Source of the DNA: an uncultured Ruminobacter sp.
GTDB lineage: Bacteria; Pseudomonadota; Gammaproteobacteria; Enterobacterales; Succinivibrionaceae
Direction of reading: 5' to 3'
DNA: 49,096 nucleotides
Assembly (NCBI GenBank): GCA_902764345.1
Contig: CACWVT010000025.1
Location: 1-49,096, forward strand
Shown: positions 1 to 8,291 of the stretch, piece after piece
How the letters are laid out: each line of letters begins with the position of its first letter
How positions within the stretch are numbered: position 1 is the first letter of the stretch
Notes under the pieces: model-generated
The model's input: only the letters and a program-made list of their open reading frames with translations
What the model was told of the DNA's origin: nothing
Databases searched by the model: none
Translations under genes and position numbers: made by a program

Positions 1-63
1 ATAAAGAGAATTTTTTAAAAACATGGGAATAAATGTGATATTTAATGGTTTTATGATGAGATT

Positions 64-86
64 CGCCCTAGTTATAAACTAGGGCG
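64..86 (+). other. 8-bp stem-loop of unknown role
   Basis: Bases 64-71 (CGCCCTAG) pair perfectly with 79-86 (CTAGGGCG) around a 7-nt loop, TTATAAA. It lies just before a second stem-loop at 97-132. Together they could be the 3' end of a plus-strand transcript that begins outside the window. The loop size resembles an anticodon arm, but no convincing tRNA can be built around it. No T-run follows, so it is not itself a terminator. Confidence 0.4.
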
Positions 87-96
87 TGCGGAGTTT

Positions 97-134
97 AGGG
101 TCGAATCCTAACTTCACAAGGAGTTCGACCTTTT
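97..134 (+). terminator. Possible plus-strand rho-independent terminator
   Basis: GGTCGAA (99-105) pairs with TTCGACC (124-130). The helix continues as TCCT (106-109) with AGGA (119-122) past one bulged G, and TTTT follows at 131-134. The orientation suits a plus-strand transcript entering from the left edge, not yajQ. The 95-111 part can alternatively fold as a tRNA T-arm-like hairpin with loop GTCGAAT. Confidence 0.4.
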
Positions 135-250
135 AATTTATCCGGGATTCTTTGAGTGTCGTAATACTCAATATATACTTCCATATTTTTCTGTATCGGC
201 AACAGGCATTCCCATCCGCCGACTCATCGGGAAACATGAATCGTCCGAAT

Positions 251-739
251 TTAATCCCTGAAATTATTAAACTGGAACGGCTGACCGAGCTCGGCATTAC
301 GCACCAGAGCAATAACCTCCTGCAGATCATCTCTCTTCTTTCCGGTCACACGTACTGTCTCACCCTGAATCTGTGCTGTTACCTTAATCTTGGAATCTTT
401 AATAAGCTTAACAACCTTCTTGGCCATTGTCTGATCGATTCCACTCTTGAGCTTTACAAGCTCATTGCATCTTTTTCCTGACGGTTCAGGATCCTGAAAA
501 TCCAGTGATGCAGGATCAATGTTACGCTTAGACATCTTGTCACGAAGAATATCGTTCATCTGCTTAATCTGGAAATCGGCATCCGCAGCCAGCTTAATCT
601 GCTTATCCTTTTCCACAAGGGTAAAAGAGGCATCAACACCTCTGAAATCAAAACGATTGGTAATTTCACGATTAGCATTGTCAACGGCATTCTGAACCTC
701 ATTCATCTGCAGTTCAGAAACAATGTCAAAAGAAGGCAT
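251..739 (-). CDS. yajQ: YajQ-family nucleotide-binding protein
   Basis: A 162-residue protein matching the YajQ/DUF520 family along its whole length. It begins [10 protein letters not shown] and carries the family signature NRFDFRGVD near the N-terminus. Family members are small cytoplasmic proteins of two ferredoxin-like folds; some bind c-di-GMP and act with transcription factors, but the role here is not shown. I chose the ATG at 739 over an upstream in-frame start at 787 because GGAG sits a few bases before it and the family starts at MPSF. It follows dxs on the same strand after a 114-bp gap. That gap contains a perfect 8-bp stem-loop (764-784), so it may be transcribed separately. In E. 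coli yajQ also lies near panE, yajL, thiI and dxs. Confidence 0.92.
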   Translation of the reverse strand: MPSFDIVSELQMNEVQNAVDNANREITNRFDFRGVDASFTLVEKDKQIKLAADADFQIKQMNDILRDKMSKRNIDPASLDFQDPEPSGKRCNELVKLKSGIDQTMAKKVVKLIKDSKIKVTAQIQGETVRVTGKKRDDLQEVIALVRNAELGQPFQFNNFRD

Positions 740-763
740 AAACACTCCACTTATATAACAGAA

Positions 764-784
764 GGAATCGTGCGATACGATTCC
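764..784 (-). repeat. 8-bp perfect inverted repeat in dxs-yajQ gap
   Basis: GGAATCGT (764-771) and ACGATTCC (777-784) are perfect reverse complements around GCGAT. On the minus strand the stem is followed by TTCTGTTATA, so it could be a weak dxs-operon terminator or a 5'-UTR hairpin about 25 bases before the yajQ start. The sequence alone does not decide. Confidence 0.4.
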
Positions 785-853
785 CAACTCAAAACAAAAA
801 CAAAGGGACGCTCAATATCATGTCTCACGGAACCACCCCGGTCCGACGAACAT

Positions 854-2737
854 TCATGAACGATTCAGAACCTTTTCATAACCCTTAAGAAAATCTTCAC
901 CCTTTTTAATGACTGAATCCCCATCCATTCCGCACTGTTCATAAATTTCGGCAGGTGACGCCTGATCAATGAACTCATCAGGTATACCAACGTTCAGTAC
1001 CGGGCATATCAGATAATGTTTGCTGATGATTCGGGACACCTCCTCTCCGGCGCCTCCCTGAACCACGCCGTCCTCAAGGGTCACAATAACACTATGCGAA
1101 CCTGCCATTCTGACGATCAGGTCCTCATCCATAGGTTTAACAAACCTCATATCCACTACGGAATACTCTTTACCGGAATCATTAACGGCTCTCAGGACAT
1201 CGTGAACAAGAGGCCCCCACACGATGAAGCATATGTCCTTTCCTTCCTTCAGAACACACCCCTTCCCTATCTCGACCGTAACATCGGTAATTTCATTATC
1301 GGTAATTCCCTTACCTCTAGGGTAACGGACTGCGGCTGGATGTCCATATGAAAGTGCCGTATTAAGCATCTTCCACTGCATTCCCAGGGAACTCGGGGTC
1401 ATAAGTATCATGTTCGGAACCGAACGGATAAAAGAAATATCAAAAACCCCCTGATGGGTAGGACCGTCAGGCCCTACAACTCCCGCACGGTCGATAGCCA
1501 CCACGACCGGCACGTCCTGTATGGCAAGATCATGAATTATCTGATCATATGCTCTCTGAAGGAATGTTGAATATACGCATACCACAGGAAGCATTCCGCC
1601 CACAGCAAGGCCGCTGGAAAGCAGCAGAGCATGCTGCTCCGCTATGGCCACGTCAAAATAGCGGGATGAGTATTTCCTTGAAAAAGGCACCATGCCAGAA
1701 CCGGAACACATGGCCGGAGTTATCCCCAGCACCTTTTCATTGTGCTCTGCGGCATACATAAGCCAGTTTCCAAAATTCTCATCGAAGGTATTGCGTTTTT
1801 TCTCTGAGGTCTCAACACCAACGGGAACTTCAAACTTTGGAACTCCGTGATAGGCAGTAGGATTCTCTTCTGCCGGCTGATACCCTTTACCCTTGATGGT
1901 ACCAATGTGCAGAATTCTCGGGCCTTTAATCTGTTTAAGGTTCTGAAGTACGGCAACAAGTGTTTCGATGTCATGTCCGTCTATCGGGCCGACGTAATTA
2001 AATCCGAATTCCTCGAACAGGGTTCCCGGAAGCATCATGCCCTTCAGATGTTCATGGGTTCTTATTGCAAACTCTTTAATCTTGGGCAGGGAAGACAATG
2101 TCTTTCTGCCTTTTTTCAGTATGTTGTTGAATGAAGGAGAACTCAGCCACATGGCAAGATGCTTTGACAGACTGCCCACACTTTCAGATATGCTCATCTC
2201 ATTGTCATTTAGAATGATGAGTATATCCTCGTTAAGATCTCCCGCATGATTCATAGCCTCAAAAGCAACCCCGCCGGTCAGGGCTCCGTCACCGATTACC
2301 GCAACAACCTTTTTGTTGTTTTTCTGCATGCGGTTTGCTATGGCAAGCCCCAGAGCCTCACTGATGGATGTACTGGCATGTCCTGTGGAAAACACGTCAT
2401 ATTCGCTTTCACTTCTCCACAGAAAAGGGTGTAACCCGTCCTTCTGACGAATGGTCTGGAGTCTGTCTCTGCGACCGGTCAGAATCTTATGCGGATACGC
2501 CTGATGCCCCACATCCCAGATAAGCTGATCATGCGGGGTATCAAAGACATAGTGCAGGGCTATTGTAAGTTCAACAGCCCCGAGACCTGAGGCAAAGTGT
2601 CCGCTGGTCTTGCTCACGGTACTGATTAAAAAATCCCTCAGCTCTGCGGCAAGTGGCGTCAGCTTGCTCACAGGTAACTTTTTCAAATCCTGTGGCGAAT
2701 CGATCTTACTTAACAGAGGATACTGCTCATTACTCAT
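854..2737 (-). CDS. dxs: 1-deoxy-D-xylulose-5-phosphate synthase
   Basis: DXS condenses pyruvate and glyceraldehyde-3-phosphate, using thiamine diphosphate, in the first step of the MEP isoprenoid pathway; DXP also feeds thiamine and pyridoxal synthesis. The 627-residue product (E. coli about 620) has SGHFASGLG near residue 45, the ThDP motif GDGALTGG with LNDNEMSIS downstream, and the transketolase-type catalytic stretch IAEQHA. The C-terminal domain starts at about residue 490. I use the ATG at 2737 (MSNEQYPLL), which aligns with the family start; an in-frame TTG at 2758 overlaps ispA and is less likely. It lies directly after ispA, whose stop lies just upstream of this start, so xseB-ispA-dxs is probably one operon, as in E. 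coli. Confidence 0.97.
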   Translation of the reverse strand: MSNEQYPLLSKIDSPQDLKKLPVSKLTPLAAELRDFLISTVSKTSGHFASGLGAVELTIALHYVFDTPHDQLIWDVGHQAYPHKILTGRRDRLQTIRQKDGLHPFLWRSESEYDVFSTGHASTSISEALGLAIANRMQKNNKKVVAVIGDGALTGGVAFEAMNHAGDLNEDILIILNDNEMSISESVGSLSKHLAMWLSSPSFNNILKKGRKTLSSLPKIKEFAIRTHEHLKGMMLPGTLFEEFGFNYVGPIDGHDIETLVAVLQNLKQIKGPRILHIGTIKGKGYQPAEENPTAYHGVPKFEVPVGVETSEKKRNTFDENFGNWLMYAAEHNEKVLGITPAMCSGSGMVPFSRKYSSRYFDVAIAEQHALLLSSGLAVGGMLPVVCVYSTFLQRAYDQIIHDLAIQDVPVVVAIDRAGVVGPDGPTHQGVFDISFIRSVPNMILMTPSSLGMQWKMLNTALSYGHPAAVRYPRGKGITDNEITDVTVEIGKGCVLKEGKDICFIVWGPLVHDVLRAVNDSGKEYSVVDMRFVKPMDEDLIVRMAGSHSVIVTLEDGVVQGGAGEEVSRIISKHYLICPVLNVGIPDEFIDQASPAEIYEQCGMDGDSVIKKGEDFLKGYEKVLNRS

Positions 2738-2741
2738 CTGA

Positions 2742-3632
2742 TTAGTGATCCCTTTCAACTATGTACATGGCAAAATCACGCAACACCGAAGTGTCATAAG
2801 GAAGAGGCTTAAGAGCGTCTACCGCAGTTACAGCCAGTGATTTTGCATATTCCTTTGCCTTATCAAGCCCCATAAGTTTAGGGTATGTGCTCTTGTTTGA
2901 ATCGATGTCTGATCCCTGAGGCTTGCCAAGGGTCTCGGTATCGGAAATAATGTCAAGAACATCGTCCCATACCTGAAAAGCCAGCCCTATGCAGTGGGAA
3001 TATGTGCGAAACGCCTTTCTGGTGTTATCGTCTATGTTATGAGTACACAGCAGACCGAGATCAACGGCGCTCTCAATAAGCGCACCGGTCTTGTACTGAT
3101 GAACCGTTTCAAGCTCCTTCTGGGAAACCTGTCTGTTCTCAGCCTCAATATCCAGTTCCTGACCGCCGCACATTCCCTGGTACCCGCTTCCCACGGCAAG
3201 AACCCTTAACATTTCAAGCTGATTGGAAATCATTGACTGACCAAAGTCGGCACGTGCAAGGATCTCAAAGGCGAAGGCCTGAAGAGCATCACCAGAAAGA
3301 ACTCCTGTTGCTTCGCCGTACTTCTTGTGCACGGTAGGGTGACCGCGTCTAAGGTCATCATCATCCATTGCGGGTAAATCATCATGTATCAGTGAATACG
3401 CATGCACGCATTCAATAGCAACGGCAGGTGCGTCAGCAACACTTAAATCTGCGCCGACAGCCTTTGCCGTGGCGTATACAAGAAACGGACGAACCCTCTT
3501 GCCGCCAAGCAGGGTTCCGTAACTCATTGCTTCCTTTAATTTCGGTGCGACGACAGGCAGATTATCAATGGCCTGCTTTAATCTATCATTAACCCTGTTC
3601 TGATATTCAGTTAAAACTTCCTTTAAAGTCAT
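2742..3632 (-). CDS. ispA: Farnesyl diphosphate synthase (geranyltranstransferase)
   Basis: A short-chain trans-prenyl diphosphate synthase that joins IPP to DMAPP and GPP to make FPP, the precursor of undecaprenyl phosphate and quinone side chains. The 296-residue length fits E. coli IspA (299). GGKRVRP binds IPP. The first aspartate-rich motif, DDLPAMDDDDLRRG, has the bacterial short-chain spacing, and the second, WDDVLDIISD, is intact. The ATG at 3632 follows a weak GGG-type ribosome site. It sits between xseB (77-bp gap) and dxs (overlapping or adjacent), so the gene order links IPP use to DXP supply. Confidence 0.96.
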   Translation of the reverse strand: MTLKEVLTEYQNRVNDRLKQAIDNLPVVAPKLKEAMSYGTLLGGKRVRPFLVYATAKAVGADLSVADAPAVAIECVHAYSLIHDDLPAMDDDDLRRGHPTVHKKYGEATGVLSGDALQAFAFEILARADFGQSMISNQLEMLRVLAVGSGYQGMCGGQELDIEAENRQVSQKELETVHQYKTGALIESAVDLGLLCTHNIDDNTRKAFRTYSHCIGLAFQVWDDVLDIISDTETLGKPQGSDIDSNKSTYPKLMGLDKAKEYAKSLAVTAVDALKPLPYDTSVLRDFAMYIVERDH

Positions 3633-3709
3633 ATCATTTACCCGTCATGTACACATATCCGCTCATGAGAATACTTCATGTATTTTGCGGTTTTTATGAA
3701 TAATCCAGT

Positions 3710-3961
3710 CTATATTCCCGCATCAAAGTCGGAAATGACATCATCACCAGTTTTCGAACCATCAGCAAGTGACTGACTGTCCGTTAAAATCTTTACCTTG
3801 CCCTCTGCTTCCTTGAGTGCCTTTTCACAGCCCTTAATGAGCCCCACTCCCTGCTCAAACAGACTTAAGTGTTCTGACAGCGGCAGATTTCCGGACTCCA
3901 TCTTCTTTACAAGACTTTCAATCTGTTCAAGCATCTGCTCCAGAGTCTGAGGATTTTCCAT
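3710..3961 (-). CDS. xseB: Exodeoxyribonuclease VII small subunit
   Basis: An 83-residue protein (E. coli XseB is 80) with the family pattern LEQMLEQIESLVKKMESGNLPLSEHLSLFEQG. This short helical hairpin coats the XseA catalytic subunit of exonuclease VII, which degrades single-stranded DNA. The ATG at 3961 is preceded by CAGGA at good spacing and matches the family start, so the upstream in-frame start at 4009 is rejected. It is the first gene of the xseB-ispA-dxs run. The C-terminal tail is acidic, with two DD pairs. xseA is not in the window. Confidence 0.92.
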   Translation of the reverse strand: MENPQTLEQMLEQIESLVKKMESGNLPLSEHLSLFEQGVGLIKGCEKALKEAEGKVKILTDSQSLADGSKTGDDVISDFDAGI

Positions 3962-3991
3962 AACTTCATTCCTGCCGATCAACACAAAATA

Positions 3992-4021
3992 TTTACTAAA
4001 AGGAAGCAAGCGTCCTATAAT
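3992..4021 (+). promoter_or_regulatory. Sigma70-type promoter toward panE
   Basis: TTTACT (3992-3997), an 18-bp spacer and a perfect TATAAT (4016-4021) point into panE. The panE coding start would be about 100 bases downstream. This is a sequence match only. Confidence 0.45.
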
Positions 4022-4128
4022 GCAATCCTTAAGAAAGGATGATTATAACACGGTATCAATATTCATGCGAATACATCAGATAAATGTGTTACATCCGCAG
4101 GATTATTCACAGCCCGCCCAGCACAGAC

Positions 4129-5082
4129 ATGAAAGCAATCAGATACCACGGAACTTACCGAAAAACAGACAGCCGAGCAGAGTTGAAGACATCTCACGGG
4201 AAACCCGTGGCCTGTATTATCGGAGCCGGAAGCATCGGCCAGCTCACTGCGGAATTACTGAGACGCAGAGGACTGTTTAAAACCTGTTTTATCGACACCA
4301 GAATTAAAAAACCCAAAAGAGTGGCCTGTACCTGCTCATCAATTAACGGTCGAAGCTCATATCGCTGTGCCAAAGGAGTTTACCCTGAATCTTTTGTCAG
4401 GTATGCCGATCTGCTGATTATTACAGTAAAGGCCTTCTCAGTCGCCAAAATCATCAGGGACATTGCCCCGCATCTCAAACACGACACCCCCGTTGTTCTC
4501 ATGGTTAACGGTTTTGGAGCTCAAGAGGAACTGAAAAAGCTCACTCATGAAAACAGGCTGTACCTTGCCTCAACCTCAAACGGGGCTACACACAAAAAAT
4601 ACAGCGTTGTGGAAAAAGGACTGGGAACGACCTACATCGGGCCGTTGAAACATGCTAAGGAAATCAGCGTTATAAAATACTTTACCAAAAGCATGCCGTC
4701 CGGAACGTACACCGCATCCATCTATGACGAACTGCTCAGAAAACTGGCTGTCAATGCCGTAATAAATCCGGTGACAGCCATTCGAAACTGCGTTAATGCC
4801 GAAATTCTGAATGATCCCGACATCATAAGAGAAATCATAACAGAAATTTCCCCCATACTGCGTCATCTCGGACTGAATGATTCTCCTGACAGTTTAATGC
4901 ACCGAGTTGAAACCGTTGCGGCAAACACCGGAGCAAACTACTCATCAATGCAACAGGACTATTATTACGGCCGATTATCAGAAATTGATTATATTTTGGG
5001 TATTTTAATCAAAAAGGCCAGAATTTATGGTATAAAAACTCCATGCATAGATAAACTTTATCAGCAACTGAAAAACATGTAG
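4129..5082 (+). CDS. panE: 2-dehydropantoate 2-reductase (ketopantoate reductase)
   Basis: PanE reduces ketopantoate to pantoate with NADPH in the pantothenate/CoA pathway. The protein has an N-terminal Rossmann glycine motif (GAGSIG), the NG pair of MVNGFG at the position of the E. coli substrate-binding Asn, KLAVNAVINPVTA carrying the catalytic lysine, and SEIDYILG with the conserved glutamate. The start is uncertain: ATG 4129 gives 317 residues with about 25 extra before the Rossmann fold, ATG 4084 gives 332, and neither has a clear ribosome site. A GTG or TTG nearer the GAGSIG motif would match the usual N-terminus better. It is divergent from xseB and followed by yajL 13 bp later, as in the E. 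coli panE-yajL pairing. Confidence 0.9.
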   Translation: MKAIRYHGTYRKTDSRAELKTSHGKPVACIIGAGSIGQLTAELLRRRGLFKTCFIDTRIKKPKRVACTCSSINGRSSYRCAKGVYPESFVRYADLLIITVKAFSVAKIIRDIAPHLKHDTPVVLMVNGFGAQEELKKLTHENRLYLASTSNGATHKKYSVVEKGLGTTYIGPLKHAKEISVIKYFTKSMPSGTYTASIYDELLRKLAVNAVINPVTAIRNCVNAEILNDPDIIREIITEISPILRHLGLNDSPDSLMHRVETVAANTGANYSSMQQDYYYGRLSEIDYILGILIKKARIYGIKTPCIDKLYQQLKNM

Positions 5083-5095
5083 ATAAGGAGTTCCC

Positions 5096-5665
5096 ATGAC
5101 ATCAGCACTTGTTATTATGGCTAACGGGGCGGAGGATATCGAAACAATTTCCGTTACCGACATTCTGAGCAGAGGCGGTATTAAGGTTACCGTTGCAGCT
5201 GTTTCCGACACTTCAACAGAAATAAAAACCGCTCATGGTCTTACGGTAAAAGCCGACATTCTCCTTAAAGATGCCGCAGACAATTATGATGTAGTTGTGG
5301 TACCTGGAGGATACGACGGTTCCATGAACTGCAGAAAATCGGAACTTGTCGGAAATATTCTGAATACCCAAAAAGAGCGCGGAGCCCTCATAGCCGCCAT
5401 ATGCGCTGCGCCGGGCTTTGTGCTGGCACATCACGGCATTCTTGATAAGAACACTGTTGCTACCGGATACCCGGGAACAACCAAAGACATTCCCGTAACC
5501 TCAGACAAGGATGTAGTCATCGACCCAGTAAATAAAATCATTACTGCTCAGGGGCCTGCATTCGCTGCCAAATTTGGTCTGGCGATTCTTGCCGTGCTCA
5601 AGGACGTGGAAACAGCCAGGAAAGTGGCTAAAGGGATGCTCTATCCGCCGGAATCAGTTATTTAA
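5096..5665 (+). CDS. yajL: DJ-1/PfpI family protein YajL
   Basis: A 189-residue member of the DJ-1/ThiJ family, similar to E. coli YajL (196). The nucleophile-elbow cysteine lies in AAICAAP, and the family PGG motif (VVPGGYDG) is present. YajL/DJ-1 proteins protect against oxidative and carbonyl stress; chaperone and deglycase activities have been reported and are debated. A strong AAGGAG lies six bases before the ATG. It is probably cotranscribed with panE and ends at the hairpin at 5691-5718, which faces thiI. Confidence 0.93.
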   Translation: MTSALVIMANGAEDIETISVTDILSRGGIKVTVAAVSDTSTEIKTAHGLTVKADILLKDAADNYDVVVVPGGYDGSMNCRKSELVGNILNTQKERGALIAAICAAPGFVLAHHGILDKNTVATGYPGTTKDIPVTSDKDVVIDPVNKIITAQGPAFAAKFGLAILAVLKDVETARKVAKGMLYPPESVI

Positions 5666-5690
5666 CGAACGCATTTTATGCACATAGTCA

Positions 5691-5718
5691 AAGGGGAGCT
5701 CTTCGCTCCCCTTCTTTT
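5691..5718. terminator. Bidirectional terminator between yajL and thiI
   Basis: AAGGGGAGC (5691-5699) pairs with GCTCCCCTT (5705-5713), loop TCTTC, then CTTTT. It serves yajL on the plus strand and could also end thiI on the minus strand, since the genes converge here. Confidence 0.85.
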
Positions 5719-5746
5719 GCGGTTTTATCACCTGTTTTAAAATATT

Positions 5747-7237
5747 CTACAGGGCACAGCAACTCTGCTGCTTTTCTCTCTGACGGTAAACCTTTACATT
5801 CTGGAATCCCTGATCCTTAAGATACATGGCCTGCATCTTACTCATTACGCCTTTCTCACAGTACAAAAGATATGTTTTGGTCTGATCTAGATCCTTAAAT
5901 ACTGAAGAAATCTTAAAGAAAGGAATGGTAAGATGCGGTTTATCAGTAATGAGAGGTTTGGCATCAATCTCATCCTGAGCCCTGATATCAACAACCACCT
6001 CATTGCTTGCGGCATAATCGGTTATTTCCACGTCTCCGCCGATCATTTCCTTTGTATCTTCAGGAATATCCCTTATATCCATCCATTTGGACGCTTCAGC
6101 AAGCTCTTCAACAAGAGACATGTCAATCTTGCTTTCTTCGGATTCCACAAAATTTATGTCTGCCTTTACGGTAGGACGATCGGAAATAACGCCACAGTAT
6201 TCAGGCATGGTTTCGGCAAAATGAATGGTGCCTATATCTCTTGCCTTATCGATAATATCCTGCTTGTCGGTTACAGCCAGAGGTCTCAGTATGAGGGTAT
6301 CTGTAACCCTGTCAATAACAGACAGATTTGTCAGTGTCTGGCTGGACACCTGCCCTACGCTCTCACCGGTTACGAGTGCCCCGGCACCAAGCTTTTTGGC
6401 AATGATTGAAGCTATGCGCATCATCATGCGCTTTAAAATCACACCTCTCACACTGTGATCGGTCTTGGTAAGAATCTCTCCCACCATTTTCTCAAAAGGA
6501 ACGCTGATAAAACGAACCTTGTGTGATGAAGAATATTTGTCCCAGATATAATAGCTTTCCTGCTTAACTCCAATCTCGTGGGCATTTCCGCCCATGTTAA
6601 AGAAGAGATAGTGTACACGACAGCCGCGTCTGATGAACATATAAGAGGATACACCTGAGTCAAATCCTCCGGATATGAGACTCAAAACCTCTTCCTGAGT
6701 TGACAGGGGATAACCACCCATACCCTGATAAACTGATGTTATGAGGAACATTCTGTTATTGTCAATCTCAAGATTGATTACCATATCAGGATTTTTGAGT
6801 TTAACACCTCTTGAACTGAAATTCTGATTGAGACCGCCACCAACGTATTTTTCCACATCAATGGACTTAAAGTCCTGATTCCCCTTTCTCTTAACGCGTA
6901 CACAGAAAGTCTTATCCTGAATTTTAGAACCGTAAACAGCAGCAACCTTTTCGTAAATGTCATGCATTGACTCATACTCGAACTCTTCTGATTCGAGAAT
7001 TGCATGAATTCCGGGAATACGGCACAGAAACTCCGCAATTTCCTCAGGAGTTTTGGTGCATGGACATTCTTCATCAAGACGCACTACCAGCTTGTCCCAG
7101 CAGTCCTGTATTTTTACCTTGACGGATACCCTGTTGAGAACGTTTCTGATATTTCTCTGCAGGACCTTGGACATTTCCTGTCTTACGGATTTACTTTTAA
7201 CGATTATTTCAGGGAAAAACTTAATAATGTATTTCAT
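5747..7237 (-). CDS. thiI: tRNA 4-thiouridine synthase / thiamine sulfurtransferase ThiI
   Basis: ThiI makes 4-thiouridine at position 8 of tRNA and passes sulfur to ThiS for the thiazole of thiamine. From the ATG at 7237 (MKYIIKFFPEI, as in E. coli) the protein is 496 residues. It has an N-terminal THUMP region, the PP-loop SGGFDSGVSS, the disulfide cysteine in MPEYCGVIS and a C-terminal rhodanese domain with the persulfide cysteine in CEKGVMS. The upstream in-frame start at 7297 is outside the family alignment. The tail runs about ten residues past the usual KVYRP end and finishes in a Cys-Cys pair. slyD is upstream on the same strand, with a hairpin between them. Confidence 0.96.
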   Translation of the reverse strand: MKYIIKFFPEIIVKSKSVRQEMSKVLQRNIRNVLNRVSVKVKIQDCWDKLVVRLDEECPCTKTPEEIAEFLCRIPGIHAILESEEFEYESMHDIYEKVAAVYGSKIQDKTFCVRVKRKGNQDFKSIDVEKYVGGGLNQNFSSRGVKLKNPDMVINLEIDNNRMFLITSVYQGMGGYPLSTQEEVLSLISGGFDSGVSSYMFIRRGCRVHYLFFNMGGNAHEIGVKQESYYIWDKYSSSHKVRFISVPFEKMVGEILTKTDHSVRGVILKRMMMRIASIIAKKLGAGALVTGESVGQVSSQTLTNLSVIDRVTDTLILRPLAVTDKQDIIDKARDIGTIHFAETMPEYCGVISDRPTVKADINFVESEESKIDMSLVEELAEASKWMDIRDIPEDTKEMIGGDVEITDYAASNEVVVDIRAQDEIDAKPLITDKPHLTIPFFKISSVFKDLDQTKTYLLYCEKGVMSKMQAMYLKDQGFQNVKVYRQREKQQSCCAL

Positions 7238-7273
7238 AAAAAGGCGTGTATCGTATGTATGCAGTAAAAACAA

Positions 7274-7294
7274 GGACACAAATATCTTGTGTCC
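7274..7294 (-). terminator. Probable slyD terminator
   Basis: GGACACAA (7274-7281) pairs with TTGTGTCC (7287-7294), loop ATATC. On the minus strand TTGTTTTTAC follows. It lies between the slyD stop and the thiI start, so thiI may need its own promoter or read-through. Confidence 0.6.
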
Positions 7295-7344
7295 CATTCA
7301 AATCTTTAGACTAGACGAATAATTCCGACTGTTCAGTCAGGTGG

Positions 7345-7974
7345 TTACTCATGATCGTGATGATGTCTGCAGCAGCATTCATGATCATGATCATGATCAT
7401 GATCATCATCGTCATGATGATGTCTGCCACAGCATTCATGATCTTCATCATGATGATGCTTTCCGCAGCATTCGTGTCCGTCTTCGTGATCATGTCCATG
7501 ACAGCAGCCGTGAGCACCGTGTACATGACCATGTTCTATCTCTGAATCAGTTGCCTGCCTTACGTCTATAATATCCACAAGGAACTTCAGCGTCATGCCG
7601 GCAAGAGGATGATTACCGTCAACAACAACGGTATTACCCTTAATTTCCTTAACAACTATAGGCTTCTTTCCCATATCGGTATCAGCAAGGAAGCTGTCAC
7701 CGACATTAAGTTCCATGCCCTCGAACATATTGATGTCGATTTCCTGAATCAGTTCAGGATGTCTGATGCCATAAGCACGATCAGGCTGCACCAATACGTC
7801 AACCCTGTCGCCTTTTTCCTTTCCCATAAGAGCATCTTCAAGCCCCGGAACAATGTTGGAATGACCGATAAGAACTTCCATGGCATCCTGACCATTGGTT
7901 GTGTCAAGAACCTGTCCGTTTTCATCAGTAACGATATAGTCAATTGACACTACAGTATTAGAGGTAATTTTCAT
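7345..7974 (-). CDS. slyD: FKBP-type peptidyl-prolyl isomerase SlyD with metal-binding tail
   Basis: A 209-residue SlyD: an FKBP domain split by the insert-in-flap chaperone domain (about residues 1-145), then a His/Cys/Asp-rich tail of about 60 residues. Motifs include SIDYIV, IVPGLEDALMG and NHPLAGMTL. SlyD isomerises Xaa-Pro bonds, acts as a chaperone and in E. coli delivers nickel to hydrogenases. The tail holds three degenerate copies of HECC(G/C)(K/R)HHHD plus a DHDHDHD run encoded by four perfect ATGATC hexamers (7381-7404), so it probably binds several metal ions. No hydrogenase gene is visible nearby. Confidence 0.95.
   Translation of the reverse strand: MKITSNTVVSIDYIVTDENGQVLDTTNGQDAMEVLIGHSNIVPGLEDALMGKEKGDRVDVLVQPDRAYGIRHPELIQEIDINMFEGMELNVGDSFLADTDMGKKPIVVKEIKGNTVVVDGNHPLAGMTLKFLVDIIDVRQATDSEIEHGHVHGAHGCCHGHDHEDGHECCGKHHHDEDHECCGRHHHDDDDHDHDHDHECCCRHHHDHE
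7381..7404 (-). repeat. Hexanucleotide repeat (ATGATC)4 in slyD tail
   Basis: Four perfect tandem ATGATC units, flanked by related CATGAT and CATCAT triplets, encode the DHDHDHD part of the SlyD tail. Unit loss or gain would keep the reading frame and change only His-Asp number. Confidence 0.8.
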
Positions 7975-8024
7975 AAATGAATAATCTCAGTAAAATCATC
8001 TAACAAATTAAACAAACCCAGCTG

Positions 8025-8033
8025 ATTATATCA
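8025..8033 (-). promoter_or_regulatory. Extended -10 promoter for slyD
   Basis: On the minus strand the sequence reads TGATATAAT, a TG-n-TATAAT extended -10 element about 50 bases before the slyD start. No good -35 is visible, which fits an extended -10 promoter. Confidence 0.45.
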
Positions 8034-8291
8034 TATCGGTCAGTATAAATACGTTAAGTTCATGCTTTTAATTTTAAGAACCTGTGCAAATTATTTGTTT
8101 TCAAATGAAAAATTACATTCTGTTTTGCAATTAGCACTTATTTTTCAGGTTTCTTATGTTTTCTCGTTGTATAGATACATACATGTGCAATGCCTTACAG
8201 CATTTCTTAATCGCCCTCAGGAAAGACAGAATCATCTTCTATGGACAGTACCGGAAATATATATTAAACTCACTGAGAATATTTAACGAAC

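Noticed and set aside
34-119. A tRNA gene with anticodon ATA
   Set aside because: Only five of seven acceptor pairs form, there is no D-stem, the T-loop starts with G, no CCA follows, and an A34 Tyr tRNA is not expected. The longer terminator-like stem explains part of it better.
133-330. 65-residue minus-strand open frame overlapping the end of yajQ
   Set aside because: It is read in another frame through the yajQ 3' end, with Cys/Arg-rich random composition and no start signal.
7311-7571. Met/Ile-rich and His-rich open frames overlapping the slyD tail
   Set aside because: They are other-frame readings of the low-complexity His/Asp/Cys codons of slyD.
8062-8286. 74-residue open frame upstream of yheS
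   Set aside because: No ribosome site, random-looking composition in A-T rich sequence.
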